Assembly (NCBI GenBank): GCA_036500765.1
Contig: DASYBM010000011.1
Location: forward strand, 1 to 64,000
From: Candidatus Sulfotelmatobacter sp.
GTDB taxonomy: Bacteria > Acidobacteriota > Terriglobia > Terriglobales > Acidobacteriaceae
Direction: 5' to 3'
Length of the DNA stretch: 64,000 nt
Numbering within the stretch: position 1 is the stretch's first letter; each line of letters begins with the position of its first letter. The translations under genes were made by a program, and so were the position numbers. The notes under the pieces are model-generated. The model was not told where the DNA came from and did no database searches. It was given only the letters and a program-made list of their open reading frames with translations. Shown here one piece after another: positions 8,499 to 19,848 of this stretch.

Positions 8499-9056
8499 TT
8501 GGCAGTTTTCTCAGAATTGGCGGACAATGAGTTGGTGAAGGAAACTCTGGAAGCGATCAACCGGATGCAGGCGGATGACATTATCGGAAGATATGCCATC
8601 GGAGGAGCTGTGGGAGCGACGTTTTATCTAGAGCCCGCCGCTACGGTTGACTTAGATATTTTCGTCACGCTCCCGACGGCGTCCGGCGGATTGCTGCTCA
8701 GCTTGGCTCCGATCTACGACTACCTCAAGTCGCACGGCGGCAAGGTTGAAGATGAATACATCGTGATCGGCGGCTGGCCAGTTCAGTTTCTTCCGCCTAG
8801 CAGCCAGTTGGAACAGGAAGCTATCGCAGAGGCTGTTAGGACGGAAGTCGAGGGCGTCCCTACTTGGGTGATGTCTGCCGAACACCTGATTGCCATCGCT
8901 CTGCGGACTGGCCGATCGAAGGATCACAACCGAATTCTGCAGTTCGTCGAACAGGGCGCAGTTAATCGAGAAGCACTGCACAGCATTCTTGAATGCTACG
9001 GGCTGAATTCGAAGTGGAGCCAGTTTGAACGCAAATATTTGGACGGGACAAAATGA
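8499..9056 (+). CDS. Nucleotidyltransferase-like protein (AbiEii/MNT type)
   Basis: 185 residues. The N-terminal half contains YAIGGAVGATFYLEPAATVDLDIFV, the pattern of small nucleotidyltransferase-fold proteins (a GG motif followed by an acidic D-x-D strand), as in AbiEii-type toxins and related proteins. The C-terminal part is helical. The next gene overlaps its stop (ATGA), which is typical of toxin-antitoxin pairs. A defence or addiction role is therefore possible, but it is inferred from fold and layout only. The start is TTG at 8499; no strong ribosome binding site is visible. Confidence 0.65.
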   Translation: MAVFSELADNELVKETLEAINRMQADDIIGRYAIGGAVGATFYLEPAATVDLDIFVTLPTASGGLLLSLAPIYDYLKSHGGKVEDEYIVIGGWPVQFLPPSSQLEQEAIAEAVRTEVEGVPTWVMSAEHLIAIALRTGRSKDHNRILQFVEQGAVNREALHSILECYGLNSKWSQFERKYLDGTK

Positions 9057-9232
9057 GTAAACCGAAGATGCGCGCCCGGATGGCCGCGCTCAGCTTCACC
9101 GAGAAGATAAAGATTCTCGAAAAGCTCCGTGACCGCAGCTTAGCGATTGCTGCCAGCGGACTAAGGCGCCAGGTAGAGATGGACGCCAGCACGAAAGATT
9201 CTTTCCGGAAAGAGCCGCCTGCAAATGATTAA
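9053..9232 (+). CDS. Small partner protein of the nucleotidyltransferase, 59 residues
   Basis: A 59-residue ORF that starts within the stop of the preceding gene (ATGA overlap). It reads MSKPKMRARMAALSF..., is basic and helical, and has a segment KIKILEKLRDRSLAIAA that could form an amphipathic helix. No family is recognised. The tight overlap suggests translational coupling and a complex with the nucleotidyltransferase. Confidence 0.55.
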   Translation: MSKPKMRARMAALSFTEKIKILEKLRDRSLAIAASGLRRQVEMDASTKDSFRKEPPAND

Positions 9233-9455
9233 GCTCTACAAAGACGGCCGCTACTTGGGAAGCATGGAGCGCCGCCAGCGAAGTCACGATTCATAGACAG
9301 CGTGGGCGAGAATGGCGAGACGCGCCACATTCCGATACGAAGCGGAGAAAATTCAAACAGCATCATTGAACGTGAAGCGAAAAAACCCAAAGCGGAAGGG
9401 TATTGGAAAGTCCCGGCCAGCAAGCTGCAGGGACTTGTCATCCAATATCCGATCG
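9233..9455. other. Gene-remnant region
   Basis: No intact gene is evident. Short open stretches in several frames (for example MIKLYKDGRYLGSMERRQ from 9225, and a segment around 9302-9502 with EGYWKVPASKLQGLVIQYP) look protein-like but do not join, suggesting decayed coding sequence. Confidence 0.3.
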
Positions 9456-9735
9456 ATGGAATGGGAGACGTTAACGATCTCGACAAAACGCGTCAAAGTT
9501 GAAGGACTCATGAACGAGTGCCTGGGTTGGAAGGGGCTCGGACATTGCGATGGTGGAGATATCGGGAGTGGAACGATGAACATCTTCTGCTTCGTCGTCG
9601 ATGCGAAGACTGCGGCGTCGCACGTAGTGGAGGAACTAAAGGCGAATGGAGTCATCAAAGGCGCCCTTTGTTGCGATCGGCGAGAAAACAAATGTTGTTT
9701 GGCCTGATGATTTCAAAGGAACGTTTTCGATTTGA
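9456..9735 (+). pseudogene. Frameshifted small gene
   Basis: From ATG 9456 the frame reads MEWETLTISTKRVKVEG ... HCDGGDIGSGTMNIFCFVV ... VEELKANGVIK, then shifts. After base 9660 the neighbouring frame continues smoothly as APFVAIGEKTNVVWPDDF and ends at a stop at 9733-9735. One extra G near 9660 explains both parts as one protein of ~92 residues. The family is unknown. As read, the gene is broken and ends at 9705-9707. Confidence 0.55.
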
Positions 9736-9775
9736 CACGCATCAGAAATCTAGCCGGCTATGATCGGGAGGTAAG

Positions 9776-12412
<2,637 letters not shown>

Positions 12413-12440
12413 AGGGTGTGGGAGGTGGGGGTTTTGATTG

Positions 12441-12489
12441 TGTGGGCCCGGGTCTCAGACCCGGACAGGTCGAGCAAAGCTCGACGGCC
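12441..12489. repeat. Double-hairpin intergenic palindrome
   Basis: Two perfect hairpins in tandem: CCGGGTCT/AGACCCGG (12448-12464) and GTCGAGC/GCTCGAC (12469-12485). A related element at 44571-44620 shares the leading GTGTGGG and the second GTCGAGC hairpin. It lies between convergent genes and could end transcription from both sides. Confidence 0.55.
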
Positions 12490-12956
12490 TATTTGCCTCC
12501 GAATCGGTCCGTCACCGCAGGTGCATGAGGAACGGCCGACGGAGCCACTCTCTTTGAAGCGAAGGCCTCAATTATAGATGGAGCCATCAGATAGCACGCC
12601 GCGACTGCTCGCAGCACAATCTCCAGGCAAACAGCCAGCGTTCGCCAGCCGAAGTGTACTTTGCTCAATACGAGCATTGGGAGCGCCCAAGCCATCCCAA
12701 CGGCTAGCAGAAGCGACGCGGAAAAGCGCGCCCAATCGCGAAGCCGAAAAAGCCCCCACCCGATTAAGGCCCAGAGGATTCCGATCGCAAGGGTCAGGTA
12801 AGGACTCGCGACCCTCAACCCGTATGCATAAGGCACGACCGTGAGCACTGCAAACCCTCCGGGCGCAATCAGCCTCATAACGCCGAACGAACAGAAATAG
12901 ACTCCGGACAAGAAGCACAAACTCCCGATTGCCGTAACGCCCAGAGGCCGCTGCAT
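12489..12956 (-). CDS. Hypothetical integral membrane protein
   Basis: About 155 residues with four hydrophobic helices (MQRPLGVTAIGSLCFLSGVYF, then segments near YLTLAIGILWALIGWGLF, ARFSASLLLAVGMAWALPML and TLAVCLEIVLRAVAACYL). No functional motif. Met at 12956 is preferred; an upstream ATG at 13007 adds 17 residues. Convergent with clpB. Confidence 0.6.
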   Translation of the reverse strand: MQRPLGVTAIGSLCFLSGVYFCSFGVMRLIAPGGFAVLTVVPYAYGLRVASPYLTLAIGILWALIGWGLFRLRDWARFSASLLLAVGMAWALPMLVLSKVHFGWRTLAVCLEIVLRAVAACYLMAPSIIEAFASKRVAPSAVPHAPAVTDRFGGK

Positions 12957-13045
12957 GACGAACAGATTATTCAGAAGACTGAGGAAACAGTAAAGCTTAA
13001 ACGGCACATCGGCGTATTATTGGTGCGCACTCACGAGGCTCGCCC

Positions 13046-13807
13046 ATGAACCGAAGATTTCTGCTGATTTCGCTCGCTCTGCTTTCACTCACTCATCTCT
13101 GCGCAGCCCAGGCTACGATGAAATGGAAAATCCACGACCCCAACCGCCCGCTCCCGCCCGTCATCGATCCGGGAACCGCTAGTACTCAAGAAACACCCGG
13201 TCGCCCTCCTTCCGATGCCGTCGTCCTTTTCGACGGCAAAGATCTGTCGCACTGGGTCGACGCCGACGGCAAGCCCGCGAAATGGAAGGTCGAGAACGGC
13301 TACATGGAAGTCGTCGCCAAGACCGGAAACATTTCCTCGCGCGAGGCTTTCGGCGATTGCCAGTTCCACGTCGAATTCGCCGAGCCCACACCGCCTGAGG
13401 GAGAAAGCCAGGAACGCGGCAACAGCGGAGTCTTCCTGATGAGCCAGTTCGAAATCCAGGTGCTCGATTCGTATGAGAATAAAACTTACGCCGACGGTCA
13501 GGCCTCGGCAGTCTACGGACAGTATCCGCCGTTAGTAAACGCGTCGCGTCCACCGGGGCAGTGGCAGACCTACGACATCATCTTTCACCGCCAGCATTTC
13601 AAAGACGGCAAACTCTCCCGCCCCGCGCGCGTCACCGTTCTGCACAACGGAGTTCTCGTGCAGGACAACGTGGAACTCACCGGCCCCACCGCCCACGGCG
13701 AGCGCCCTCCCTACAAATCGGGCCCCGACAAACTGCCGATACAACTGCAAGATCACGGCCATTCCGTGCGCTATCGCAACCTCTGGATTCGCGAACTGAA
13801 GGAATAA
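13046..13807 (+). CDS. Secreted DUF1080 (3-keto-disaccharide hydrolase-like) protein
   Basis: 253 residues with a signal peptide (ends LCAAQ about residue 22). The body carries the DUF1080 pattern: VVLFDGKDLSHWVDADGKPAKWKVENGYMEV, then FGDCQFHVEF, NSGVFLMSQFEIQVLDSYENKTYADGQASAVYGQYPP and the final strand VRYRNLWIREL. The domain is a concanavalin-like sandwich; characterised members act on 3-keto-glycosides. It is probably exported and active on sugars, but the substrate is unknown. It appears to be monocistronic. Confidence 0.88.
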   Translation: MNRRFLLISLALLSLTHLCAAQATMKWKIHDPNRPLPPVIDPGTASTQETPGRPPSDAVVLFDGKDLSHWVDADGKPAKWKVENGYMEVVAKTGNISSREAFGDCQFHVEFAEPTPPEGESQERGNSGVFLMSQFEIQVLDSYENKTYADGQASAVYGQYPPLVNASRPPGQWQTYDIIFHRQHFKDGKLSRPARVTVLHNGVLVQDNVELTGPTAHGERPPYKSGPDKLPIQLQDHGHSVRYRNLWIRELKE

Positions 13808-13814
13808 ACAAAAA

Positions 13815-13881
13815 CTTAACCACAGAGGTGACAGGGCAACAGAGGAATCCTCTGTGAGACTCTATGTCCTCTGTGGTTAAG
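13815..13881. repeat. Extragenic palindrome (TTAACCACAGAGG type)
   Basis: CTTAACCACAGAGG (13815-13828) pairs exactly with CCTCTGTGGTTAAG (13868-13881). A nested ACAGAGGA/TCCTCTGT pair lies between them. It directly follows the DUF1080 stop and could stop transcription. Confidence 0.6.
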
Positions 13882-13910
13882 CCTTTAGGTTTTTGTGGCA
13901 AACTGATCTC

Positions 13911-14750
13911 ATGCATCAGCTCACGCTCGGCGACTTCGAACTCAGCATATTTTCCGACGGCACTTATCCGCTCGACGGCGGCGCATTCTTCGGCGTGGTG
14001 CCCAAAATCATGTGGACGCGCAAACTCGCCTCCGACGACAAGAATTACGTCACTGCCGGATTGAACTCGCTCCTCATCCGCACCGGCAAACAAACCGTGC
14101 TGGTGGAAACCGGCATGGGCAACAAGCTCTCGGCCCGCATGGCCAAGTTTTACGGCCAGCCGGCGCAGCTGCTGACAAATCTCGCAGCCGGCGGGATCGC
14201 CCCCGAAGACATCGACATCGTCATCAACTCGCACCTGCACTTCGATCATTGCGGATGGAACACTGTCCGCGACTCGAACGGAAAGTTCGTCGCCACGTTC
14301 CCGCGCGCGCAATATTACGCGCCCGCAGGCGAATGGCAATACGCGCGCCATCCCAGCGAACGCGACGCCATTAGCTATATCTCCGAAAACTACGACCCGC
14401 TGGTCGAAAGCGGCCAGATGAAGTTGCTGCAAGGCGGAGAAGAAATCGTCCCCGGCGTTTCTGTCAAAACTTTCCCCGGCCACACGGCCCACATGCAAGC
14501 CGTGATTGTGCAGAGCCAGGGACGAACCGCCTGCTACATCTCCGATCTCATGCCCACTACTGCGCACATCGACCTGACCTGGGGCATGAGCTTCGACCTT
14601 TACCCTCTACAAACGATCGAGAGCAAAAAGCAATACTACGCGCAGGCGATCCCGGAGAAGTGGCTTACTGTCTTCACCCACGATGCCACTACCCCGTGGG
14701 CGTACGTCGAAAAAGACGACCTCGGCAAAATGGTTGCCAGAAAAGTCTGA
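13911..14750 (+). CDS. Metallo-beta-lactamase-fold hydrolase
   Basis: About 279 residues. The metal-binding signature HLHFDHCGW is present, together with GHTAHM and FTHDATTPWAY near the end, as in the AHL-lactonase/glyoxalase-like branch of the metallo-beta-lactamase superfamily. Two divalent metals are expected. There is no signal peptide, so it should be cytoplasmic. The substrate cannot be told from sequence; lactonase or esterase activity is possible. Met at 13911 is preferred over GTG 13893. Confidence 0.85.
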   Translation: MHQLTLGDFELSIFSDGTYPLDGGAFFGVVPKIMWTRKLASDDKNYVTAGLNSLLIRTGKQTVLVETGMGNKLSARMAKFYGQPAQLLTNLAAGGIAPEDIDIVINSHLHFDHCGWNTVRDSNGKFVATFPRAQYYAPAGEWQYARHPSERDAISYISENYDPLVESGQMKLLQGGEEIVPGVSVKTFPGHTAHMQAVIVQSQGRTACYISDLMPTTAHIDLTWGMSFDLYPLQTIESKKQYYAQAIPEKWLTVFTHDATTPWAYVEKDDLGKMVARKV

Positions 14751-14899
14751 CCGGCTCGTACCAATTCCCGCGGCTCGACGGCTCAATTCATTTTCCGGCA
14801 ACGCTATCTTGGCCATTCGCATCTGGAATAGGTCAGCTGATTCCGCGACCGCGGCGCAGATGCGCCGGCAACGAAAAATAATCTCTGCGAGGTTCAACA

Positions 14900-15292
14900 A
14901 TGAAACGATTGCCAATCATTGGCGCGATTTGTGCCGCCTTCCTGTTTGCAGGAATTCTGCCCGTCTTTGCCCAGGACGAACATCGGGATGATCGACGCGA
15001 CGAGAAAGAAGCACGGCAGGAAGAAAGGCACGACGAACATGCCCGTCGAATTTCAGACGAACATTTTCGGCAGCGCTTTGGCCGCGAACACCACTTTGCA
15101 GTTCGTCACGTCGAAGTGGTCGAGGGCAGGCCGCGCTTCAATTACGGCGGTTACCACTTTGAAATTGCGCAGCCTTGGCCAGGCGGATGGGCTTACAGCG
15201 ACGACTGCTACATCGACTATGTCGACGGCGGATACTATCTGTTCAATCTGCGGCACCCGGGAGTGCGAGTTGCCGTCACCGTGCTGCCCTAA
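14900..15292 (+). CDS. Exported His/Asp/Arg-rich small protein
   Basis: 130 residues with a clear signal peptide (MKRLPIIGAICAAFLFAGILPVFAQ). The mature N-terminal part is dense in charged residues (DEHRDDRRDEKEARQEERHDEHARR), followed by a compact aromatic domain (FNYGGYHFEIAQPWPGGWAYSDDCYIDYVDGGYYLF). Similar small exported proteins are common in soil Acidobacteriota, with no known role. The His/acidic segment could bind metal ions (inference). Confidence 0.65.
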   Translation: MKRLPIIGAICAAFLFAGILPVFAQDEHRDDRRDEKEARQEERHDEHARRISDEHFRQRFGREHHFAVRHVEVVEGRPRFNYGGYHFEIAQPWPGGWAYSDDCYIDYVDGGYYLFNLRHPGVRVAVTVLP

Positions 15293-15359
15293 GCTTGTTT
15301 CACGAATGTGTTGGACGACAAATGTTCGACAACAATGCGCGACTCAGCGCGGGTTGCTC

Positions 15360-16589
15360 TCAACCTTCACGGGCGAGAGTACCCGCGCAACATAATTTTC
15401 CTTCGAAGAATTCTTCGACGCGCGCCAGGATCTCGGGCGCATTCTTCGATTCATAAATAGCCTTGCGCAATCCCGCCCCGCCCGGCACCCCGTGCGTGAA
15501 CCACGACGCAAACTGCTTCATCTTCCCCACCGCGTCGGGCAACTCCTCTTCAATCAGCATCGAAAAATACGTACGGATCATCTGGTAACGATCGGCTTCG
15601 GAGGGCTGATCGTACATCTTCGTGCAGGCCGGCAAGTTCGTGGAGCCCCGGATGCCCCCATCCGGGGTGGCCGCACGCGATGCGTTCCCCGGCTCTTCGG
15701 AGCGGACGAGGGCGTCCGCCCTTCCATAAGTACTCCCTATCCCGGCACAGTACTGCTCGATCTGCCGAAAGATCCACGGATTCGACGGCGCACTTCGCCC
15801 AATCATCACCGCGTCACAGCCCGTCTGTGTCACCATCGCCCCGGCATCTTCGGGCGTTCGGATGTCGCCATTCCCGATCACGGGAATCTTCACCGCATCT
15901 TTGACGGCGGCAATCCACTCCCAGCGCGCGTTGCCGCTGTAGCCCATTTCGCGCGTGCGGGCATGTAGCGCCACCGCCGCCAGCCCGCAATCTTCCGCGA
16001 TCCGCGCCAGTTCGACGCAGACAATTTCCTCGTCATTCCATCCGGCGCGGAATTTCACGGTAAAGGGAATCTTCACCGCAGCCTGCACCGCTTCGAAGAT
16101 CCTGCCAATCGCCGGTAGGTCTCGAAGCAGCCCCGAGCCTCCGTTGCACTTCACAACTTTCTTCGCCGGACATCCCAGGTTCAAATCGACCAGATCGAAG
16201 CCCAGCCCCTCGACCATGCGCGCGGCTTCGGCCATCACATACGGATCGCTGCCAAAAAGCTGCGCCGAGATCGGATGCTCGTCTTCGTAAAAATGAAGAT
16301 AGCGCTTGGCCTTCTGGTCTTTCTTGCGCAGCACACCATCGGCCGAGGTGAACTCGGTCATAATCAGCCCGCATCCGCCCAGGTTGCGGATGAACCGGCG
16401 GAACACGGTGTCGGTAACGCCGGCCATCGGCGCGAGGACGGTAGCTGGCGCAATCGTGACACCCCCGATCGAAACCTCTGCGGGAACGAGCTTCTGTAGT
16501 GCGGTCTGGCGGACAAAAGTGTGCGCCTCACACGAACCCGAGTTGTCCCAAAACTTCTTCACGGATCTAATTCTAACCTGCCCATGCAA
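15360..16589 (-). CDS. dus: tRNA-dihydrouridine synthase (Dus family) with an internal repeat-derived insertion
   Basis: A flavin enzyme that reduces uridines to dihydrouridine in tRNA. The family signatures are visible: APMAGVTDTVFRR, ELFGSDP-like segment SAQLFGSDPY, the catalytic-Cys block DLNLGCPAKKV, VKFRAGWND, HARTREMGYSG, IGNGDI and GRSAPSNPWIF. At 409 residues it is about 60-80 longer than normal. Most of the excess is ~38 residues (about 15618-15732) read from palindromic repeat DNA. The 5' boundary is uncertain: the first ATG lies against the rpmE terminator and the first ~30 residues are unlike the family. Confidence 0.88.
   Translation of the reverse strand: MHGQVRIRSVKKFWDNSGSCEAHTFVRQTALQKLVPAEVSIGGVTIAPATVLAPMAGVTDTVFRRFIRNLGGCGLIMTEFTSADGVLRKKDQKAKRYLHFYEDEHPISAQLFGSDPYVMAEAARMVEGLGFDLVDLNLGCPAKKVVKCNGGSGLLRDLPAIGRIFEAVQAAVKIPFTVKFRAGWNDEEIVCVELARIAEDCGLAAVALHARTREMGYSGNARWEWIAAVKDAVKIPVIGNGDIRTPEDAGAMVTQTGCDAVMIGRSAPSNPWIFRQIEQYCAGIGSTYGRADALVRSEEPGNASRAATPDGGIRGSTNLPACTKMYDQPSEADRYQMIRTYFSMLIEEELPDAVGKMKQFASWFTHGVPGGAGLRKAIYESKNAPEILARVEEFFEGKLCCAGTLAREG
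15618..15732 (-). repeat. Palindromic repeat inserted in frame in dus
   Basis: Within dus, CCCCGGATGCCCCCATCCGGGG (about 15646-15667) forms a hairpin and GCGGACGAGGGCGTCCGC lies further along. These resemble the window's intergenic palindromes (gacggacgcattcgtccgtc at 27513-27532). Conserved Dus sequence resumes on both sides: the WIFRQIEQY segment before it and MYDQPSEADRY after it. It has no stop in the dus frame. Confidence 0.6.
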
Positions 16590-16616
16590 AACAAAGCCCC
16601 TGCCAAAGCAGGGGCT
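16589..16616 (-). terminator. Intrinsic terminator of rpmE
   Basis: On the minus strand a 9-bp stem AGCCCCTGC/GCAGGGGCT (16595-16616) with a 4-base loop is followed by TTTGTTTT, a classic rho-independent terminator about 50 bases after the rpmE stop. It separates rpmE from dus. Confidence 0.8.
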
Positions 16617-16664
16617 GAATTTCTTTGATCCGCAAGAATCCGTGCAAATCCGTGGCGAAGGGGT

Positions 16665-16883
16665 TTAGCTTTTCGCCGGAGTTGCCTTCGCGTACTTGCG
16701 GCGGAACCGCTCCACGCGTCCGGCCGTGTCCATCAGCTTCGACTTGCCCGTGAAGAAGGGATGGCAGTTCGAGCAGATTTCCACGCCGATATCGCCCTTA
16801 TGCGTCGACCGCGTCATAAATGTGTTGCCGCATGCGCAATGCACGCGCACTTCGTTGTAAGCGGGATGAATGGCTGCTTTCAT
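16665..16883 (-). CDS. rpmE: 50S ribosomal protein L31 (zinc-binding form)
   Basis: 72 residues, normal length. It begins [22 protein letters not shown] and contains [30 protein letters not shown]. The CxC and CxxC pairs are the zinc-binding form of L31, so this is not the zinc-independent YkgM-type paralogue. L31 sits at the central protuberance of the large ribosomal subunit. Confidence 0.97.
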   Translation of the reverse strand: MKAAIHPAYNEVRVHCACGNTFMTRSTHKGDIGVEICSNCHPFFTGKSKLMDTAGRVERFRRKYAKATPAKS

Positions 16884-16948
16884 GTTGATTCCAACCTCGA
16901 TTCAGACCATTAGATTCTACCGGATTGCGCTTGGATTCAGCAAACAAA

Positions 16949-17053
16949 AGCTCTCAGCCATCAGCTCTCAGCGAAACCCCTTTCGTTCTAGCTGAGAGCT
17001 GAAAGCTGACAGCTTTCTCGTTTTAGCTGAGAGCTGATAGCTGACAGCTTTCT
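16949..17053. repeat. Short direct repeats (AGCTGAGAGCTGAAAGCTGACAGC)
   Basis: A 30-base unit occurs twice (16989-17018 and 17024-17053), differing by one base, and a related inverted copy lies at 16949-16972. The second copy reaches the stop codon of the DUF5916 gene. There are only two spacer-less copies, so this is not a CRISPR array. Confidence 0.7.
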
Positions 17054-19617
17054 TAGAATCGAAACAAATAGCTCGCCTTCACGAAAAACTGTTTACTGTC
17101 GTTGAGGTAGCCAGTCCCGCGAGGAAACACGCCTATTCCCGGTTGTACATCCAGGTTTTGCAGGTCACTGTTATAGCCAATATAGATCGCAGTCCCCGGA
17201 TGCACTAGATATGTAATTAAAAAGTCGGCATTGAGCTCCTTCTGAGTGGGCAAATAGGTATACGGCGATCCCAAGGCCGGCGCCCCAGCCAGCAGCCCGT
17301 TGTATTGCAGAATCACGCGCACGGAAAGTTGTGGAGTGAACTGCCAGTTCACTTTGCTGCGCAAAATGTGGTCATTGAAGATTCCCCGCCCGGCGCCAGG
17401 AAATTGCGACTGGCTGAACAGGTAGGTAGCATTGTTCGCTCGCAGCCGTTCGAATAAATAGCTGTTCTCAATTTTCAGCGGCTTCATCGGACGAAATATC
17501 AGCGAAGCCGAGGCCGTGTCTTGCCGCGCCAGGAAGGGGTGATTGTAGGGCGTCGGAATCGCCGGGGGCACATTCGGTGACGCCTCAAAATTCGTACCAT
17601 CTCCCCAGTAGTAGTTGGCCGCCAGCGTCGCTTTCTTGAAATAGCCGGTTTGTACCGTGGCACCGCTGAGGTGCTCGTGGTAGTCCTGATTCGCCGTGTT
17701 TGCTGGACAAAGCAAACTGAAGCCCAAGAAGCAGAAATCCTGCGGGCGCAGCCGCTCCCGCGTTTCTTCGTACGGGGTCACATAGATAAACGTCTGCCCC
17801 CGCCCTTGAACCGACAGATATGGAGCGTAGTCGGTGTCGAGGCGCAGGCCGGTATGGTCAAAATCGTAACGAACGTTCAGGGATGGCCCCCAACTCAAAA
17901 CCCACCCTCGTTTCGGGCGGAAGCGGTAACGAGCCTCCTGCTTCGTTTCCCGAATGTCGACGCGATTCACGAATCCCGGAATCGTCACGAATCCCGTAGT
18001 GATGTCGTTGTACGTTCCTTCGTAGGCGAAGTGCAGACCCTCGCGCCGCAGTTGCAGTGTCTGCGCCGGTCCCGCGTAATAGTTGCCATGGCCCGCATTT
18101 CCCGAACTAAAGGGATAAAGGTTGGCTTCGCAGTTCAAGCTCAGCCTGCTCGAACTAACCACCGCCTGACCCTCCAGCGTCCAATTGGGATTCAGCTTCA
18201 AGTGCGTGTCGACGCCGCCGACGCGATTGAACTCGCCGGTCGTCGGACATTCCCAGTCGGTATAGATCGCGCCCACGCTGGACTGCCCGAAGATATCGCG
18301 GCTTACCCGTGCCACCGCGAAATATGAACGCATGCCGGAGAATGTGCTGAAGTCGGGCACGGCGAGCCCCGGACTGCGATCGTCTGCCGCGATCAGCCCA
18401 ACCGAATACGGCCCGTCTTTCCCCGTGAGGCGAATTCCCGCGGAAGGATCGCCGATGCTGCGTGTAAAAAACAAGTCCATCGGTGTGCGAAAAAAATCTT
18501 CATTCTCCAAAAAGAACGGCCGCTTTTCCGGAAAATACACCGCGTAGCGCTGGTTCACTGTGATCTGCGGATCTTCCGACTCGACCTGGCTGAAGTCCGG
18601 GTTCGCGGTCGCATCCACCACAAAGTGATCATGGATCACGAACTTCGCGTCCATCCCCGGCTGGCCCTGCACTTCGGCATTTTGAAAGTAGGGATTCGCA
18701 GGATCGCGCGTGTCGAGCGCCCGGTATCCGCGCAGCAGCCCGTAAGGGATCAGTTCAATGCTGTGTCCAGGCGAAATTCCCTCCAGCCCATACAGCGTCG
18801 CGGCCTGCCCCAGGCGACCCTGCTGCCGCCTCGAAATCTGCGGCCAGAACGAATCCTCATTCCTGCGCCGGATTCCGCGATACAGAATGATTCCCCACAC
18901 CTGCTCGTTCGTTGGCGGAAAGCGCAGGCTCTTGAACGGAATCGACATCTCCACCACATACCCGCGGCTGGTTGTCTTGCCGCGCGAGGTCCACACCGTA
19001 TCGAATGAAGTATCGAAATTTCCGTTGACTTCGGCCCGCGCCGCCTCCGTCCAGATCGCGTCCCACTGCACGCCCAGCGGCGTCGTCTGAAAGGCGTAGG
19101 CGCGGCGCCGGTCGTGGAACGTATCGAGCATGATTTCCACCTGATCGTCGTCATAAATGTCTTCTCGCGGAGACATGCGCGCCCGCACTCGCCGGGGGTC
19201 GTCGAAGCACACGAACACCACATACAAATTCTTCTGGTCATAGCCCAGATAAGCGTTAGTGGGCTCGGAAACCCGTTCGCCATCGTGCGGTGACCGCTGC
19301 GTGAACCCCGTGGCCTTCGCCATACTTTCGGCGATTTCCCCCTGCGGCTGCATGCTGAGGAAGTCCTCAAGGGCCGGAGCATGCGTCAGCCGCGGTATGG
19401 TCAACGCGAGAGACGCCACTGGCGTTGCATGTAATAAGTTCGGCTGCACCGATGCCGAGGGAACCGCCTGCACGTTATTTTGTAAGGCAGGATTTTGATT
19501 TTGTAAGGCCGGATTTTGCGAGGCCACACTTTGCGCTCGACTTGGCAAAGCTCCGCAGAAAGCTGCTGTCGCCGAAATCAGCAACCATGCCGCCGCTCGC
19601 AGAGCTTTTAGCCGCAT
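17053..19617 (-). CDS. Exported DUF5916 protein with CBM9-like N-terminal domain
   Basis: 854 residues: signal peptide (ends SRAQS, about residue 30), a Gln/Asn-rich linker with NPALQNQNPALQNN duplicated, then a carbohydrate-binding-family-9-like domain (NAYLGYDQKNLYVVFVCFD ... SPREDIYDDDQVEIMLDT ... YVVEMSIPFKSLRF), and a long C-terminal half typical of DUF5916 (NPDFSQVESEDPQITVNQRYAVYFPEKRPFFLEN). The end, FVKASYLFRF, has the aromatic C-terminus of outer-membrane beta-barrels. It is probably an outer-membrane protein of unknown ligand. Single gene. Confidence 0.85.
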   Translation of the reverse strand: MRLKALRAAAWLLISATAAFCGALPSRAQSVASQNPALQNQNPALQNNVQAVPSASVQPNLLHATPVASLALTIPRLTHAPALEDFLSMQPQGEIAESMAKATGFTQRSPHDGERVSEPTNAYLGYDQKNLYVVFVCFDDPRRVRARMSPREDIYDDDQVEIMLDTFHDRRRAYAFQTTPLGVQWDAIWTEAARAEVNGNFDTSFDTVWTSRGKTTSRGYVVEMSIPFKSLRFPPTNEQVWGIILYRGIRRRNEDSFWPQISRRQQGRLGQAATLYGLEGISPGHSIELIPYGLLRGYRALDTRDPANPYFQNAEVQGQPGMDAKFVIHDHFVVDATANPDFSQVESEDPQITVNQRYAVYFPEKRPFFLENEDFFRTPMDLFFTRSIGDPSAGIRLTGKDGPYSVGLIAADDRSPGLAVPDFSTFSGMRSYFAVARVSRDIFGQSSVGAIYTDWECPTTGEFNRVGGVDTHLKLNPNWTLEGQAVVSSSRLSLNCEANLYPFSSGNAGHGNYYAGPAQTLQLRREGLHFAYEGTYNDITTGFVTIPGFVNRVDIRETKQEARYRFRPKRGWVLSWGPSLNVRYDFDHTGLRLDTDYAPYLSVQGRGQTFIYVTPYEETRERLRPQDFCFLGFSLLCPANTANQDYHEHLSGATVQTGYFKKATLAANYYWGDGTNFEASPNVPPAIPTPYNHPFLARQDTASASLIFRPMKPLKIENSYLFERLRANNATYLFSQSQFPGAGRGIFNDHILRSKVNWQFTPQLSVRVILQYNGLLAGAPALGSPYTYLPTQKELNADFLITYLVHPGTAIYIGYNSDLQNLDVQPGIGVFPRGTGYLNDSKQFFVKASYLFRF

Positions 19618-19848
19618 CGTGAGTATCAGATCCAGTCCCCGCTCGATCTGGAAACACTTTTGCCTCTGCTTCCAATCTTTTTTCTACCCTGCTCCTCACC
19701 CTGACCGGGCCGGAATCGAGCAAGATACACCATGGGGGCGCAGACAAAACAAGAAAATGATGTTTGTGAGGTTTGCCGAACAGGATACCACGGGCTTAAT
19801 CCCGCGACCGGGGGTGATTTTGTGAGCCGCAGGTATGTCTTGCACCCT

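Noticed and set aside
16949-17053. Repeats resembling a CRISPR array
   Set aside because: Only two 30-base copies with a 5-base gap and no cas genes.
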